Positions 24,465-36,842 of a DNA stretch of 64,000 nucleotides are shown here, in pieces (the stretch's first letter is position 1; the number at the start of each line of letters is the position of its first letter). The position numbers were made by a program, and so were the translations under genes. This DNA is from Gamarada debralockiae (Eukaryota; Ascomycota; Leotiomycetes; Helotiales; Hyphodiscaceae): assembly GCA_002803225.1 (NCBI GenBank), contig NXFV01001559.1, positions 29,913 to 93,912 of the forward strand. The letters are read 5' to 3'. The notes beneath the pieces were generated by a model. The model was not told the origin of the DNA. It did not search any database and saw only the letters and a list, made by a program, of their open reading frames with translations.

Positions 24465-25251
24465 GCGGATTCGTTCCAACCACAGGGGGGCCTATAGACA
24501 ACTTAGTGCACGCACATCCTCCACTGCGACTATATATGAATACTTGGTGATGGAAAGAGGTTATTGAAGGTCTTGGGGGTACGCGGGAGGGAGTGAAGGG
24601 GCTTTTTCATGGCTGAAAATATGTGTATCGTACTATTGCTTGTCTCGAGTCTGGCGTTATTGAAGCATAGAAGTAGAGATGGTCCCGGTGGTAGGGGCAA
24701 TGTGACCGTGTACTTTATGCTAGGTAGTACTTTCTATTGTCGGCATCGATGGCATTCTCTCGGGCTTTTGAAACAGAATGCTGGTGAACATGGCAGGTGT
24801 GTGAGAGGACCAGGGCGAGAGCTTTGCATGACTAATACACCACTGTCAACACTCCGCCGTCTTTCAATTACCTGATACACATTCTAAACATCCCACTCGA
24901 TTGGCACCACACCATCAATCTCATGAACACTCCTCACCATGCACTCTCTGCAGGATTTGGTGCCGGCAGAGGCTTGCCAGCCGGTAAGTGGAAGATATCC
25001 CTGGCAAAGAATTAATCCACGCGGAAATGGCCCAGCTGATCACGGGCTACTTAAACTACTGCAAATCGCCTTTGACAGTCATCGGAGTCCCCTGCTGACT
25101 GTTCAAGCCCAAAACCCCCGCAAATTCTTCTTCTCCAACCAAACGACAAGGCGCTGCATTTCACTGCACCACATATCGACGAACACGCATCACGTTCACA
25201 TTCTGGGGAGCATTAGTAACGTCGAATAGCATTCGAGTCTGAGCCGCCGCC
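24465..25251. other. Intergenic
   Basis: The 3' flank of the V-ATPase gene and 5' flank of the next gene. An 88-codon frame at 24609-24875 has no recognisable feature. Nothing else noted. Confidence 0.45.
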
Positions 25252-26161
25252 ATGCGTCTATCATACGTCAACCCAACCGATCCAAACGCCTTCCAAGACC
25301 CTGAAGAGTCCGCCATTGTGTCCCGCGTCCGCGCCCGGCGTGCTCCGCGCCCTTTGCAACCCCTCGATCTCACGCTGCTGCACTCCCCCGCTGTGGCAGA
25401 TGGCTGGAACAGCTTCCTCGGTGCGATCAGAACGAAGACGACTTTAAGTGATGACGTCAGAGAGATTGCCATTTGCAGAGTGGCTGTTATAAACGAAGCC
25501 TGGTACGAATGGGCGCATCACGCGCCGTTAGCCAAAGCTGGGGGAGTCAGCGATGAGGGGTTGAGGATCTTGGAGGACGAGGATCTAGATGCGAAGAGTG
25601 GGGGATCCGAGTTGACCGAAAAGCAATGGACAGTCGTTCATTATACGGATGCTATGACCAGGGATGTTACTGTCAAGCAGGAGGTCTTCGATGCTCTGAA
25701 GAACCACTTCTCTGAGCAGGAGATTGTAGAAGTCACAGCCACAGTGAGTTGTCTGTTGAACTTCTGTTTGGGTGATTGAAACACAAGAAGTGAATCGTTC
25801 CAATCGTTTCAATGATTAAAGACGGACGCTTTGGATAGCGACTAGACACCCTCGATAGCTTCTTCAATTGTTCAATTGAACCAAGCGATTGAGACTTCCT
25901 GGTACATCGACAACTATCCAATTCATCTTCGCTGAGACCGATTCGGTGATCTGTCCTTACATTCTAATTGACACGAGTATCCAGATCGTTGAACACATGC
26001 TAATTCGATGTTTCATGTACAGGTTGCCGCGTACAATTGTGTTAGCAGATTCCTTGTGGCATTGGATGGTGAGTTATCCGGAGGCTTCTTCGCAACGGCA
26101 AAATGCTGATTTGCTAGCAGTTGGAGAGAGGAACGGCTTCCGACAAGGAGGCTCCCATTAG
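25252..26161 (+). CDS. Carboxymuconolactone decarboxylase-like (AhpD-fold) protein
   Basis: Three exons (25252-25743, 26023-26068, 26121-26161) sum to 192 residues. The AhpD-like helical core is visible: LSDDVREIAICRVAVINEAWYEWAHHAPLAKAGGVSDEGL, with the YEW-x2-H pattern, then a second helix pair (TVVHYTDAMTRDVTVKQEVFDAL, EQEIVEVTATVAAYNCVSRFLVALD). The C-x2-C redox pair of true AhpD is absent; there are single cysteines in AICRV and YNCVS. Many fungal relatives are annotated only by fold and their reaction is unknown, so I assign none. The last acceptor could be three bases earlier, adding one residue. Intron 25744-26022 is 279 nt, the same size as the long intron class, but sequence resemblance is weak. 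Confidence 0.8.
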
Positions 26162-28999
26162 AAGTGATACCTCACATTTCAATCGGGTGCTGAATGGAGC
26201 GCGTTTACTGTGCATAGAGCCATTCATAGCATGCAGATCTTCAAATTTTTGACAGTTCTTTGCCATGTCATGTTGACGGAGTAGCTCTGATGAGGATGGA
26301 AATGTGGCGAAAGAGATGAGTTCGCGAACGTGAAATGAGTCTTCTGATATAGAATGCCGGCCTCACCGTAACATACTCTGCCAAATTTGCGTAAGCACAC
26401 CTTATTTGCAAGCATGCAAGCATTCAAATGGCGGGAATCGTCCAAATGGTTGGAATCGTTCACATGGTGGAAATGAAATCCGAGCCTCTTCTAACGCCAT
26501 GTGCAGCGCATGCATGCATCAGGTCATTTTGGTTTATCAGATATAGCCTCGCCTGCGTCCTGTTTACTGTGCATGGTCCGTGCCTTTGATTTCACAATGT
26601 GTTTTGAGCAATAGGCCGTCTCTGGATACGGTGGCAAAAGGTTGATTCAACTCCAGTTGGAGGGAAAATAGAGTGGAGTCAAGATCAGGAGTCTAATATC
26701 ACATCACAAGCCTCATCTCCGCTGCACGCCAAACGTTACATATACAGATCTCACCAGTCATCCAACCTCGGGCGCCTCGGAGCATTTACCGACAAGTATG
26801 TCCCGAACTCTAGGGTCAAATGGGTCAAACGGGTGGATAGAGAAACTGTATCCTGCATCGCCAAGAGTTACTCCAAACACTTGCTCTTTACATGTGGCGT
26901 CTTGTGAAATATATGACGATCTCTGGTTCTCTAGATAATCTGATAAAGAGGAGATTCCGTGGCGTGCCCACTGGCACCATGTCTTATCGCGAATTGGAGA
27001 TTCACATTCGCCAAATCTATCCAACAGGGAGGATACTGTTTCTTCAATGGCCAGCTGTAGCTATCCCCAAGTACCCTACCCCTCCATCCGAGCGGGGTTC
27101 TCCTAGATCCGCCTCCAACTTCCCTGCCGTGTCTCTTGGCATTTTCCAGAAAAATGCACAGCGTCGTGGCAGTATCTGTTTTGCTTCTGAAAAAAGAAAA
27201 AAAAAAAAAAAAACAAATCACTTGCAGGAAAAGTACTTGCAGATAATGCAAAGGTAATTAACCATTACCGAATACGCATTTTGGGAATTGGGGTAAATGG
27301 ATAAAGTGAGTCGAATGTCCCGCAGGGGCTAGGAGATAATCCCAGTTGCGCATGATCCACCTCCTGATTTGCACACCTATGCAACCATTTTAAAGCCATG
27401 TAAAAGCCAAGTGTTGAGGCTTGTACAGGTGTGAAAGGGTTAGTTTCCGAGTGCGGAATGGAGCAAAGTGGGCGGCCATGCTGGCCGGTGGCCGATTCGC
27501 TCCCTCAGGAGCACCCCACCTGACATCGAATTCTACTGGTTACGGTGAGCTCCAAACACGACGACTTAACGGAGGGCGACGAGGTTATAAAAGGGCTGCT
27601 GTGTGAGTCAGGCAGTGCAAGGGTGGGTATTGGAGGAGGTCGTTCCGCAAATGTCCTCTAACCCTTTTAAGGCATTGAACGGCTTGGCATTTCTACTTAA
27701 AGGCACCGTAGACTTTTGAGGATATCCAACTATTTTTCTTGCCCGAAGCATTATCTTTGGCCGTTACATCTTTATAATTTCACCCGCATCTTGAAAATTT
27801 TAGCTAGGAAGGTAAAATAAGGTTGACAAGCTTCCGACTTACTCATGATAAGAGTACCATTATAGGGAAGTAGTTCGTAGGCATTAGAATTCCAGTTTTG
27901 GTACTGATGGACCACCACCCTCCGTGATTCATTAGAGGTGCTTAAGTAGGTAAAGAGCCTCGCTTCTTTCCGAATGCGGAGGGGGACTGGAATACCGTAT
28001 AGGGAACATCGAATAGCTCGAGCACGTGCTGGAACCCTAAAAGCAGAGTTTCAGTAGAGTTTTGGTCCCCTTTTCAAGCCTGAGGGTGTACAGGAATTTG
28101 AAACTGGCCGAGAATCCGTCCGATAGACGACCTTAAGGACGAGTGTGGCTTTTCAATGTGACACCTTGACAAGTCATCAAAGCCAAAAAGATAACCCAAT
28201 GTAGTCCGTATGTAAGTCCGAGCTCTTGGCTGTCAGCATGCATGAAGGGCTTGCGTCAAAGGCCACACGAGGTCCTGGGTTTGACCCTTTTGGGATTAGA
28301 GTCTTAACCGACAATTAAAATTGTACCGTCAGCAAAAGAGGCGTACAAGGGGCCTGATCTCCTCGTAAAGTAAGCAAGCAAAATCTTGGTGTGGGCACTT
28401 AGATAATACACCCTTCACATCCTCCTCCTCAGGTAACTGGTCGATCCTCCCCATAACCCTGCATGCCCACGTTCATGGAACCTTGCCTAGTGGTGCGGAG
28501 GGCGGCATGATAGGGGAGTGATAGGTGGGTGGGCAAGCATTGTTCAGAATTGGGTATTCAACCCCGGCATTTGTAGGGAGGGTCTGAACTGAAGTTGTTA
28601 CCGCTCTTCCTGCACCCTTCCGGGATGATGATTGGTTAGAATCCTGGCTCCAAGCGGAAAAGACGTAGTTTAAAGCGGTATGCGGCGTATGCGAATTCGA
28701 AGATTCAATTCCGCAATCCTCTTGCTGGGGCCGTTGGGGTCGAATGGCATCCTTAACTCAGTCTCCACTTCTCTTGGGCTATCTGCCTCCGAAAGTATTC
28801 CTTCCACGGACCTGATCCCAGCGTGCCGTCCATTTCTTTTAATCCATTGAAACCCTCCTCCTCGAAGGCCCTGCCTTAAAGTCGAAGCACCATCTTTCAG
28901 AAGAGCCATAAGGGACCCTTATCTAAAGCGCAACCCCCCAAGTAACAATTCATAATCCACAACCCTGAACATTCATAGCCTTGTCTACAAACATACACA
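26162..28999. other. Long intergenic region upstream of the bZIP gene
   Basis: About 2.8 kb with no supported gene on either strand. It holds a short tandem repeat (26425-26475) and a 17-A run at 27197-27213 just after a shorter A-run. The region before 29000 is probably a long promoter and leader for the bZIP regulator. I searched for a tRNA-like B-box near 28280 and could not build a cloverleaf. Confidence 0.4.
26425..26475. repeat. Three imperfect tandem copies of an 18-bp unit
   Basis: CAAATGGCGGGAATCGTC at 26425-26442, CAAATGGTTGGAATCGTT at 26443-26460 and a truncated third copy CACATGGTGGAAATG at 26461-26475. A small local duplication or a cluster of protein-binding sites. Confidence 0.6.
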
Positions 29000-29785
29000 A
29001 TGCGAGCTAGATACAACGACAGCGCAGACAGTCAATCATACATGATGTCCGCAGACATGAATGCCGGGATGTATGACGGCGGTACGTCGAGCGAGTCCTC
29101 AGCAAGCTCTCCTTTGAATGTAAGCATCAAAAATGCCCCTGCCCTCTCCCACAAGCTAACATTCTCATCAGGGATACGAGAATATGTATGCCGGAAACCA
29201 ATACATGCCATACCCAGCGTTCCCAATGCAATACCCGACGAATGGAGACTACCCCGCGCCAATGGGCTTGATACCGGTTGAATTAGACATAGAAGGTCTT
29301 TATGAGGACCACGATCGCAGAAGGAGGAAGAACGGAAGTGAGAAGGTTGTGGCTTCGCATGTACACTCGGTAAGTCTCTCAATCGCACTAGACAGGACAG
29401 GAGCTGATGACTTCAGCGCCGCCGGGCCCAAAACCGAGCCTCACAACGAGCATTCAGAGACAGGAAAGAGAAGCATATGAGGGATCTTGAGCAGCGACTG
29501 AGCGAACTCGAGGGTCGACACAGCGACCTATCACGATCTTACGAATCCCTTCAACTCGAATACTCCAGTGTAAAGTCGGAGCTGGATCGACTTCGAAAAG
29601 AGAATGCCCGGCTTGAAGGCTCGTCCTCAAATACAACGCGAGAGTACCACTCGAATCATGGCCATGGCCACGGCCACCGCGAATGGGATGAGTCGAAAGT
29701 TGAGATTTTGGACCCACTTTTGTTTGATGTATCTGCATTTTGCTTTGATCAGGAAGAAGGAGAGGACCACCACCGCAAGGAATAA
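29000..29785 (+). CDS. AP-1-like bZIP transcription factor
   Basis: Nuclear DNA-binding regulator. Three exons (29000-29119, 29172-29369, 29417-29785) sum to 228 residues. The basic region is encoded at the start of exon 3: RRRAQNRASQRAFRDRKEKH. It contains the Q-N-R-x2-Q-x-A-F-R arrangement of the Yap/Pap1 family, which binds TTAGTAA/TTACTAA-type sites. It is followed by a leucine zipper (LEQRLSELEGRHSDL, YESLQLEYSSVKSELDRL). The N-terminus is Tyr/Met/Pro-rich and unstructured; the tail has an HGHGHGH run and an acidic end. The cysteine-rich domains of the oxidative-stress regulator Yap1 are absent, so a different Yap-like role is likely. The second intron ends immediately before the basic region. 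Confidence 0.9.
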
Positions 29786-30929
29786 GGGATATACCTGGAT
29801 ATTGATTTGGAGTTGGAGTTAGGGGCAGCCAACGGCTTGGTGACTTTTGGAAGGGCTGGCAGATCTGCAGGCAGCGGATTTTGGGAGCATATACCTTGAT
29901 CAAGGTCGGTATTCAAGTCAATACCTAAGTAGCTTTAGATAATTATGACTTATGAAGTCGTTCCAAAGTGTCATGATCAATTTTGCCGCAAGTGAGATCG
30001 AGAAACCGGAGTAAGGCCAAGTCGCGAAGGATCGAGAACTTTTATCTTCTCAATCGCCGACACTGATTTCAGTGATTCAGTACAAGGTACTTTGCAACAT
30101 GTACTTTTATCCCAATTGACACAGCTACTTGTAGTCAATGTTGTTTGCAGAAAAGTTCAAAACTTTCATTTTGTATCAGCCTTGCAGGTCTTCGACAGTT
30201 GGGTGGCAAATTGATTGTATAATGATTGTATAATGTGCTGACTGTGATCCGATTTCTGCCAAAGTTCGTGCAGGACGAGGACCGCGATAGGTACATCTGC
30301 AACGTACTTCCGAAGAGTCGAACCACGAAAAGGTACGGAACACGTGGTGGAAGTGCATTGTACTCCAAAGTCTTAGCCCGAGAAAGGTCCATCCGCGCCA
30401 ATCCTTCCGTTCCTGATTCCTTCCACCTGATCTCACTGTGACACGGCAACGCACAGCAGGGTGACAGTCTCCGAGAGCGCTGGCAGGAAGAGAGGCTTTG
30501 GCGGTCTTCCTGTCGCAGAATTTCCGTGGAAGGCGGGGACCCCCAAATATTCTCAGGGCCCCAACGTTGAACTCTCTTAGAACATGTAGGATGTTGGAGG
30601 AATTGGGCCATTCACACCGGCGACGACGCTGAGATAAAAGTAAGTTCCACGAACGATTCCGGAGATTGAAGCATCTGATCTGTTCCTTCTTCTAAAGAAA
30701 AACTGGAATAATCGAATTGAAGCTCTCAAATCGCAACTTCGCTCTTGGTTCAAGTGCAGCTTAATCAGCCAAAGAGTGTGCGTAGTAAGGCTCTCAAACG
30801 CTTAGGTGGGGCACTGGTCGGTGTTAAGCTGTTGGGACATCGTCATTCCACCAACCTTCCTTTCGAAAAATCTTCACAAACAATAAACCACTTCAATTCA
30901 CCTATCGCACGAACTCGTCAATCGCAATC
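29786..30929. other. Intergenic, transketolase promoter
   Basis: No supported gene. The last about 100 bases before 30930 are pyrimidine-rich with CAATCGCAATCATG context, typical of a strongly expressed fungal leader. Confidence 0.45.
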
Positions 30930-33468
30930 ATGGGTTATACCGACATAGACAAGTTGGCCATCAACACAATTCGACTTCTGGCCGTAAGTTTCACCCCACT
31001 TGCTTTTTTCCGGCCCATTTTCTACCCCTCCATCAATTGCTGTCGAAGCTCTTTCAAAGGAAACGACGGGCTCAAAACCTGCTGAACTGTGCTAATACGT
31101 CTTTCAACAGGTCGATGCCACCTTCAAGGCGAACTCCGGCCATCCTGGCGCTCCTATGGGCTTAGCCCCAGCTGCCCACGTTCTTTTCAACAAGTTCATG
31201 AGCTACAATCCAAAGAACCCAAAATGGGTCAACCGTGACAGATTCGTTCTCTCGTGAGTGCCTCATTTTCTTCCAGGGAAAGTTATAAAATTCCGGAGAA
31301 TCCAGCTCCAAACAGCTTCCGGACATGGTTTGGCACAATTTCTGCTTCATTCTTGTCAAATTGAAAATGGAAACGAGCGATCCAGATTCTCCAACTGCGC
31401 CGCACTATCTCATGATACTCTCTAAGTTCTTGAAACGATCTTGCAGTTGGCATTGAAAGAAATTTTCACCATTGCAGCTTTACTGACCGCAAATAGCAAT
31501 GGACATGCCTGCATGCTTCAATACGCCCTCCTCCATCTTTGCGGATATAAGCTCTCCATGGATGATATCAAGGCTTTCCGAGTAAGTCTGTTTATTGAAA
31601 TTACCCACACAAATCATTCATTCTAACCTTCACCTTTTTAGTCTGTAGACAGCATCACCCCTGGCCACCCCGAAGCGCACGATACGGAGGGTGTTGAAGT
31701 CACCACCGGCCCTCTTGGTCAAGGTTTCTCCAACGCTGTTGGTCTTGCCATTGCTCAACACCATGCCTCCGCAGAGTTCAACAAGCCCGGATTCGAGATT
31801 ATCAACAACTACACATATACATTCTTGGGTGATGGATGCATGATGGAGGGTGTTGCCAGCGAGGCTGCATCTCTCGCCGGTCATCTGCAATTGGGTAACC
31901 TTATTGCAGTCTACGATGATAACCATATCTCGATTGATGGTGACACCAACTGCGCGTTCACTGAGGACGTCGCTATGCGATTCAGGGCCTACGGCTGGCA
32001 CGTAGAGGTGGTGGAAGACGGTGACCACGACCTTGAGGCGATAGAAGCTGCGATCAAGAAATGTCAGGCTGTCAAAGATAAGCCATCCATGATCAAGCTC
32101 CGAACCACTATTGGTTTTGGTTCCAAGCTTCAAGGTACCCACGGCGTTCACGGAAATGCCTTGAAGGCAGACGATATTCACCAAGTCAAGGTCCAATTTG
32201 GCTTTGACCCCGAGAAGACATTTGTTGTGCCGCAGGAGGTCTATGATCTGTACAACAAGCGCGGTGCCGAGGGTGCCGCAAAGGAGAAAGAATGGGAGCA
32301 ATTGGTTGAGAAATACGCTTCAGTGCACAAGGCTGAGGCCGCCGACCTGAAGCGCCGATTGACCGGGGAACTCCCAGAAGGATGGGAGAAGAACTTACCC
32401 ACATATTCGCCATCAGATCCCGCAGTTGCTTCCAGAAAGCTTTCTGAGACCGTCCTCACCAAGATTCACCAAGCCCTCCCAGAGTTGGTCGGTGGATCCG
32501 CAGATTTAACTGGATCCAACTTGACCAGATGGAAGGATGCAGTTGACTTCCAACCCCCATCCCTCGGTATCGGTGACTGGTCAGGACGTTACATCCGATA
32601 TGGTGTCCGCGAGCACGCTATGGGTGCCATTATGAACGGTCTCGCTGCGTACGGAACTGTCATTCCATACGGCGGTACCTTCTTGAACTTCGTTTCATAC
32701 GGTGCTGGAGCTGTCCGCCTGTCTGCTCTTTCCCAGGTTCGTGTCATCTGGGTTGCTACTCACGACTCCATTGGACTCGGCGAAGATGGACCTACCCATC
32801 AGCCAATCGAGACACTGGCCCACTTCCGTGCTCTCCCCAACTGTATGGTCTGGCGTCCAGCCGATGGAAACGAGGTTAGTGCAGCATACTATGTTGCATT
32901 GACATCCAAGCACACTCCTTCCATTATTGCTCTTTCCCGTCAAAACCTTCCTCAACTCGAGAACTCTACCATTGCTCACGCCATCAAGGGTGGTTATGTT
33001 GTGCACGATGCTGAGAAGGCCGACATCACTCTTGTTTCCACTGGTTCCGAGGTTGGCATTTGCGTTGACGCAGCCAAGTACCTTAAGGAAAACCACAACT
33101 TGACTGCCCGTGTTGTCTCTATTCCTTGCTTTGAAGTCTTCGACGCCCAATCCAAGGAGTACAGACTCAGCATCTTGCCAGACGGTATCCCATCTTTGTC
33201 CGTTGAAGTCATGTCCACCATGGGCTGGGAGCGATACACCCACGAGCAATTCGGTCTCAACAGATTTGGTGCCAGTGGTGCTTACAAGGATGTCTACAAG
33301 GTACGTTTCATAATTCTTTTACTAGACTCGACAGTGCTGACCCCATTATAGAAGTTCGAGTTCACTGCCGAAGGCGTCAGCAAGCGTGCTGTGGCCACTG
33401 TTGATTACTACAAGGGCGTTCCTAACCTGCGCTCTCCTATCAACCGTGCCTTCCAGCAACTCATCTAA
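30930..33468 (+). CDS. TKL1: Transketolase
   Basis: Thiamine-diphosphate enzyme of the non-oxidative pentose phosphate pathway. Five exons (30930-30983, 31111-31253, 31497-31581, 31642-33300, 33352-33468) sum to 685 residues, the usual fungal length. Motifs in order: [20 protein letters not shown] near the N-terminus, the ThDP-binding stretch [20 protein letters not shown] ending in the NH of [26 protein letters not shown] with the catalytic Glu, and the sugar-binding [18 protein letters not shown] with its His. The C-terminal domain ends in an [12 protein letters not shown] segment. All catalytic positions appear intact. Housekeeping; introns are concentrated at the 5' end, as is common for highly expressed fungal genes. 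Confidence 0.97.
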
Positions 33469-34051
33469 AAGCTACAGTCGACGGACAGCTAGAAATATAG
33501 ATATGAGATTGAAGGAAGTGAAAAAAGCTTGATAGCCTGCAAATAGACCAAGTAAATGATGCTTTCTGATCTCCATCCTCACTTGAATCTGTGAAGTCCT
33601 TTTTGAGCAATGAAAATACTTTGTATGACAAAAAAGGCATGCAAAATTTGAGCTACCGGTACTCAAACATTCTCAACATGGCAATTGCCTTTTCGGTGGC
33701 TAGGCTTGAGTTCTGATATTCTATACTAAAATATTACAAAAGTAGGACGTTTCAAGATCCGTCCAGCCACCCCCAAATCACTCAATCGGGCAGCATCCCA
33801 GTGCCGACGGGCACAAGAGATCTCGACGGCATCCGCCTTCCCTTCTGGAACTCATAGCCGCGCTCATGCCTGGGGTACATCTGACACGAGACGTTATCGT
33901 GCATGAAATGCCATCTCGAAAGGCGGTGCCTTGACGATCAAATCGACGGAACGATCGATCCTTCTGGGATTCCTAATCATTCATCCGCAGCTTGGACGCC
34001 TGCATTGCGGTTTCCATATTCCTATTCAGTATCAAATTCCAGGGTAACATC
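33469..34051. other. Intergenic between convergent genes
   Basis: Shared 3' flank of transketolase (+) and the next gene (-). No coding frame or repeat recognised. Confidence 0.5.
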
Positions 34052-34696
34052 TCAGTCATCCTCACCGCTTCCCGTAGCAGGTTCACTCTGTACCTCCTGT
34101 TCCCTGGCCCATTCCCTCTGAAACTCCCTGCCCATTCTCTCAATCCTGGCAGCAACTCGGCGCGCCTCTCCTACCTCCGATGCAGTGGCCGCTACCACGG
34201 TCCCTACAAGCATGGGCGGGACTTGGCTTGAGTTTCCCTCATCCTCCTCCCACTCGCCTTCCGCTTCCGAGACGTCCTTTCCATAATCCACCCCATTGAC
34301 CAACAAATCATTTGCGCCCTCCGCTCCTGTATTTCCCGCCACGCTACTGCTCTCCGTCATTCCGCTCAATGGCCTTAGATCCTCACGTGCTTGCTCCACT
34401 ATCCCACGCCCATTTATGGGATTCCTTCCGTGTGCGCGTTGTGAGGGTTGGGGATTGAGGTATGAATGTAGGATTACCGGGCCTGGAGAAGACGTTTCGA
34501 TGAGAATTCTTTGAGGGAGACCGAGGCCAAGGCGGGAGGCGGTGTCGTAGGCTGTTATCGCGGCTGTGGTGAGTGATGAAAAGGCTTGTGATTGTGATTG
34601 GGAGGTTCTGTTGGTGGAGGTTGAGGAGAGGAGGGGTGTGCCGGCGCGATCCGCGAGGTGGTGGGATACATTCGAGGAAGCTGGGATATTCGCCAT
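34052..34696 (-). CDS. Hypothetical protein, acidic and low complexity
   Basis: An intronless 214-residue frame. The frame is open upstream to 34819, but ATG 34696 (MANIPASSNVSHHLADRAG) fits better because the upstream residues look like untranslated leader. I do not recognise the family. A conserved-looking core reads AFSSLTTAAITAYDTASRLGLG, then LPQRILIETSSPGPVILHSYL. The second half is acidic (SEAEGEWEEDEGN) and ends with a probable helix containing VGTVVAATASEVGEARRVAARIERMGREFQREW. No signal peptide. It starts 275 bases from the divergent coiled-coil gene. Confidence 0.6.
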   Translation of the reverse strand: MANIPASSNVSHHLADRAGTPLLSSTSTNRTSQSQSQAFSSLTTAAITAYDTASRLGLGLPQRILIETSSPGPVILHSYLNPQPSQRAHGRNPINGRGIVEQAREDLRPLSGMTESSSVAGNTGAEGANDLLVNGVDYGKDVSEAEGEWEEDEGNSSQVPPMLVGTVVAATASEVGEARRVAARIERMGREFQREWAREQEVQSEPATGSGEDD

Positions 34697-34971
34697 TATG
34701 TATTTAGGCACCCGATAGAGCGCAGGAATAAAAGAGAGTTTGGATTGTTGTTCAACCGACGTTGGTTTCAATTGAGTGATATGAAATCTTGGGATGTTGA
34801 TAACTAAATTGAGAGGCATCTGAAATGAGCGACATCCCTGTCCGAAATTGCGGGAGAGCTAAATTAGCGCGGCGCCATTCCCTTTGCACGTTCACAGAGC
34901 AAGCTGTCCAGAAAGACCCGTTATTACAATCTTGATCAGTTTGGAAAATAATTGAGATTCAAGAAGACAAC

Positions 34972-36842
34972 ATGGCAGACGCAGAGGAAAAGGCAAAAGC
35001 TGAGAAGCTTGCCGCCGCAAAGAAACGTGTATGTGCCATGTCCAATGCTCACTGGGAAACGATAGCTTGTGACACCTTCAAGGGATGTGCTGACGCGAAT
35101 GAGATCGCAGGTTGAGCAAATGAAGAAGCAAAAGGCGAAGAAAGCTGGCGGAAAGAAGGAAGAGAAATCCGAATCTGCTGCAGAGACACCAAAGGCAGAG
35201 GAGGAGGAGAAACCGGAAGCCGAAGCAGAACCTACACTAGAAGATGCGAATGGGAATGGATCCAAGGAGCCGGAGAGCAGCGACATCAAAGATGCGGAGG
35301 AAACCGTACCAGAACTCAACAAGAGTCTCTCTCATGGGCGGCACCCTTCAATATCTGTGCAATCCAAGATGCGCTCATCGTCTTTTCGAGCATCAGGGGG
35401 TCCTTTATCACCTGGCTATGTGTTCTCTCCGGATGGAGATACAGCCCCTGATATCTACCGGAAACAAGCTATAAGGATCGAGGAACTGGAGAAGGAGAAT
35501 AAGAGACTTGCGAAGGAGGCCACCGATGGGGAGAAGCGATGGAAGAAGGCGGAGGAGGAACTGGAAGATCTAAGGGAGGCTGATGGGGATTCTGCGAAGG
35601 GGAAGGACATCTCTTCCGGTGCATCGTCACAAGAATTAGAAAAACTGGTAAGCCTGAAACTCTGAGGTATTGGGTTGCTGTAGCTGACAGTGTACACAGA
35701 GAACAGAAATCGCGGCCCTGCAACGACAAAATGCCCAACTCCAAGCACAATCATCGAGACCCACGAGACACGGGTCCTCTCCTTCCGTATCTATAGCCGC
35801 GCCCGCAGATCTGGAGGCCGCCCTACAATCCAAGAATTCTACTATCGAGTCAATGGAGATTGAAATTTCGAATCTGCGAGCGCAACTAGACCGTGTAGCT
35901 TCTGGGTCCTCGGTCGAGAAAGAACAAATAGCCGCTTTGGAGGACAAGTTAGCAAGGAGTGAAAAGTCGGCAGCTTTTGCACAGCGGGAACTTGGAGATT
36001 TGAAGAAGAATCTCGAGCGAACAACAGAGAAAGCTGTCAAGGAAGGTAGCCAAAGGACTTCTGCAGAGACAAAGCTCCGAACGCTGGAACGGGAAGCTGG
36101 AGAAGCCAAAGCCAACAGCGAGGAACTCCAAAAGAAGGTCGATGCGTTGGAGAAGAAGGTCGCGACTCTAGGAACACTGCATAAGGAACACGACGCCCGG
36201 TTCCAAGCACAGAAGAAGGAACGAGAGAAAGCCGAGAAGGAAGCTTCTGATCTACGATCTAAACTTGCGGGAATCGAGAACGAGAACTTGAGATTACGGG
36301 AAGAGCGAGAGCGAAGTAAGAAGCGCGATGCCCAAGGCATTGATGATGAAGGTGTTGACGAGCTCGAAAACGAAGAGCGTCAACGCTTAGAGAAGAAGGT
36401 TCGTGAGCTCGAGGGCGAGGTCCATGAACTCCGCAGAGGTGTCTGGCGCGAACGGAGGAAAGAGTTGGATGGCGAAGAGTCATCTGGTGTCACGAGTCCT
36501 GGAGCCAGATTCATGGACATTGATCTTGGCGGTGGCATGTCTCCTAGTAGGAGAAGAAGTATTGCTCAAGGCGGAAAAGGACTTGGGGATTTCATCACCA
36601 GTGGCTTCAATGCCATTACAGGAGCAACCTCTGGAGGAGACGGTGCCTTATTAGAGGATGATGAGGACCTCGATTTCGATGAGGACGCCTTTAGACTTGC
36701 CCAGGAGGAGGAAGCGAAGAAGCGCATCGAGAGGATTAAGGAGGTTAAAAGGGGCTTGAAGAACTGGGAAGGTTGGCGGTTGGATCTGGTCGAAAATAGA
36801 AGAGGAGGAGGAGAAGGTATAGGAGAAATCTTCGAATTGTAG
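34972..36842 (+). CDS. Long coiled-coil protein (golgin- or vesicle-tether-like)
   Basis: Three exons (34972-35028, 35111-35647, 35700-36842) sum to 578 residues. The N-terminus is lysine- and alanine-rich (KAKAEKLAAAKKRVEQMKKQKAKKAGGKKEEK), then comes a disordered acidic stretch and a Ser/Pro patch (SFRASGGPLSPGYVFSPDGD). From about residue 160 to 420 the heptad pattern of a long coiled coil is continuous. The C-terminus has a distinct conserved-looking block (GDFITSGFNAITGATSGG, an acidic run, then RIKEVKRGLKNWEGWRLDLVE). This layout resembles fungal golgins and tethers such as Rud3/Sgm1-type proteins, but I could not identify a GRIP or GRAB domain with confidence, so the role is inferred only. 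Confidence 0.65.

Noticed and set aside
24609..24875. An 88-codon frame downstream of the V-ATPase gene
   Set aside because: It overlaps the probable 3' untranslated region and shows no protein-like pattern.
26758..27257. Overlapping frames of 88-121 codons around the poly-A run
   Set aside because: Frames oppose each other and run through a homopolymer; no domain is seen.
28240..28310. tRNA-like B-box (GGGTTTGACCC) hinting at a tRNA or SINE
   Set aside because: No matching A-box at the right distance, and no acceptor or anticodon stem could be paired.
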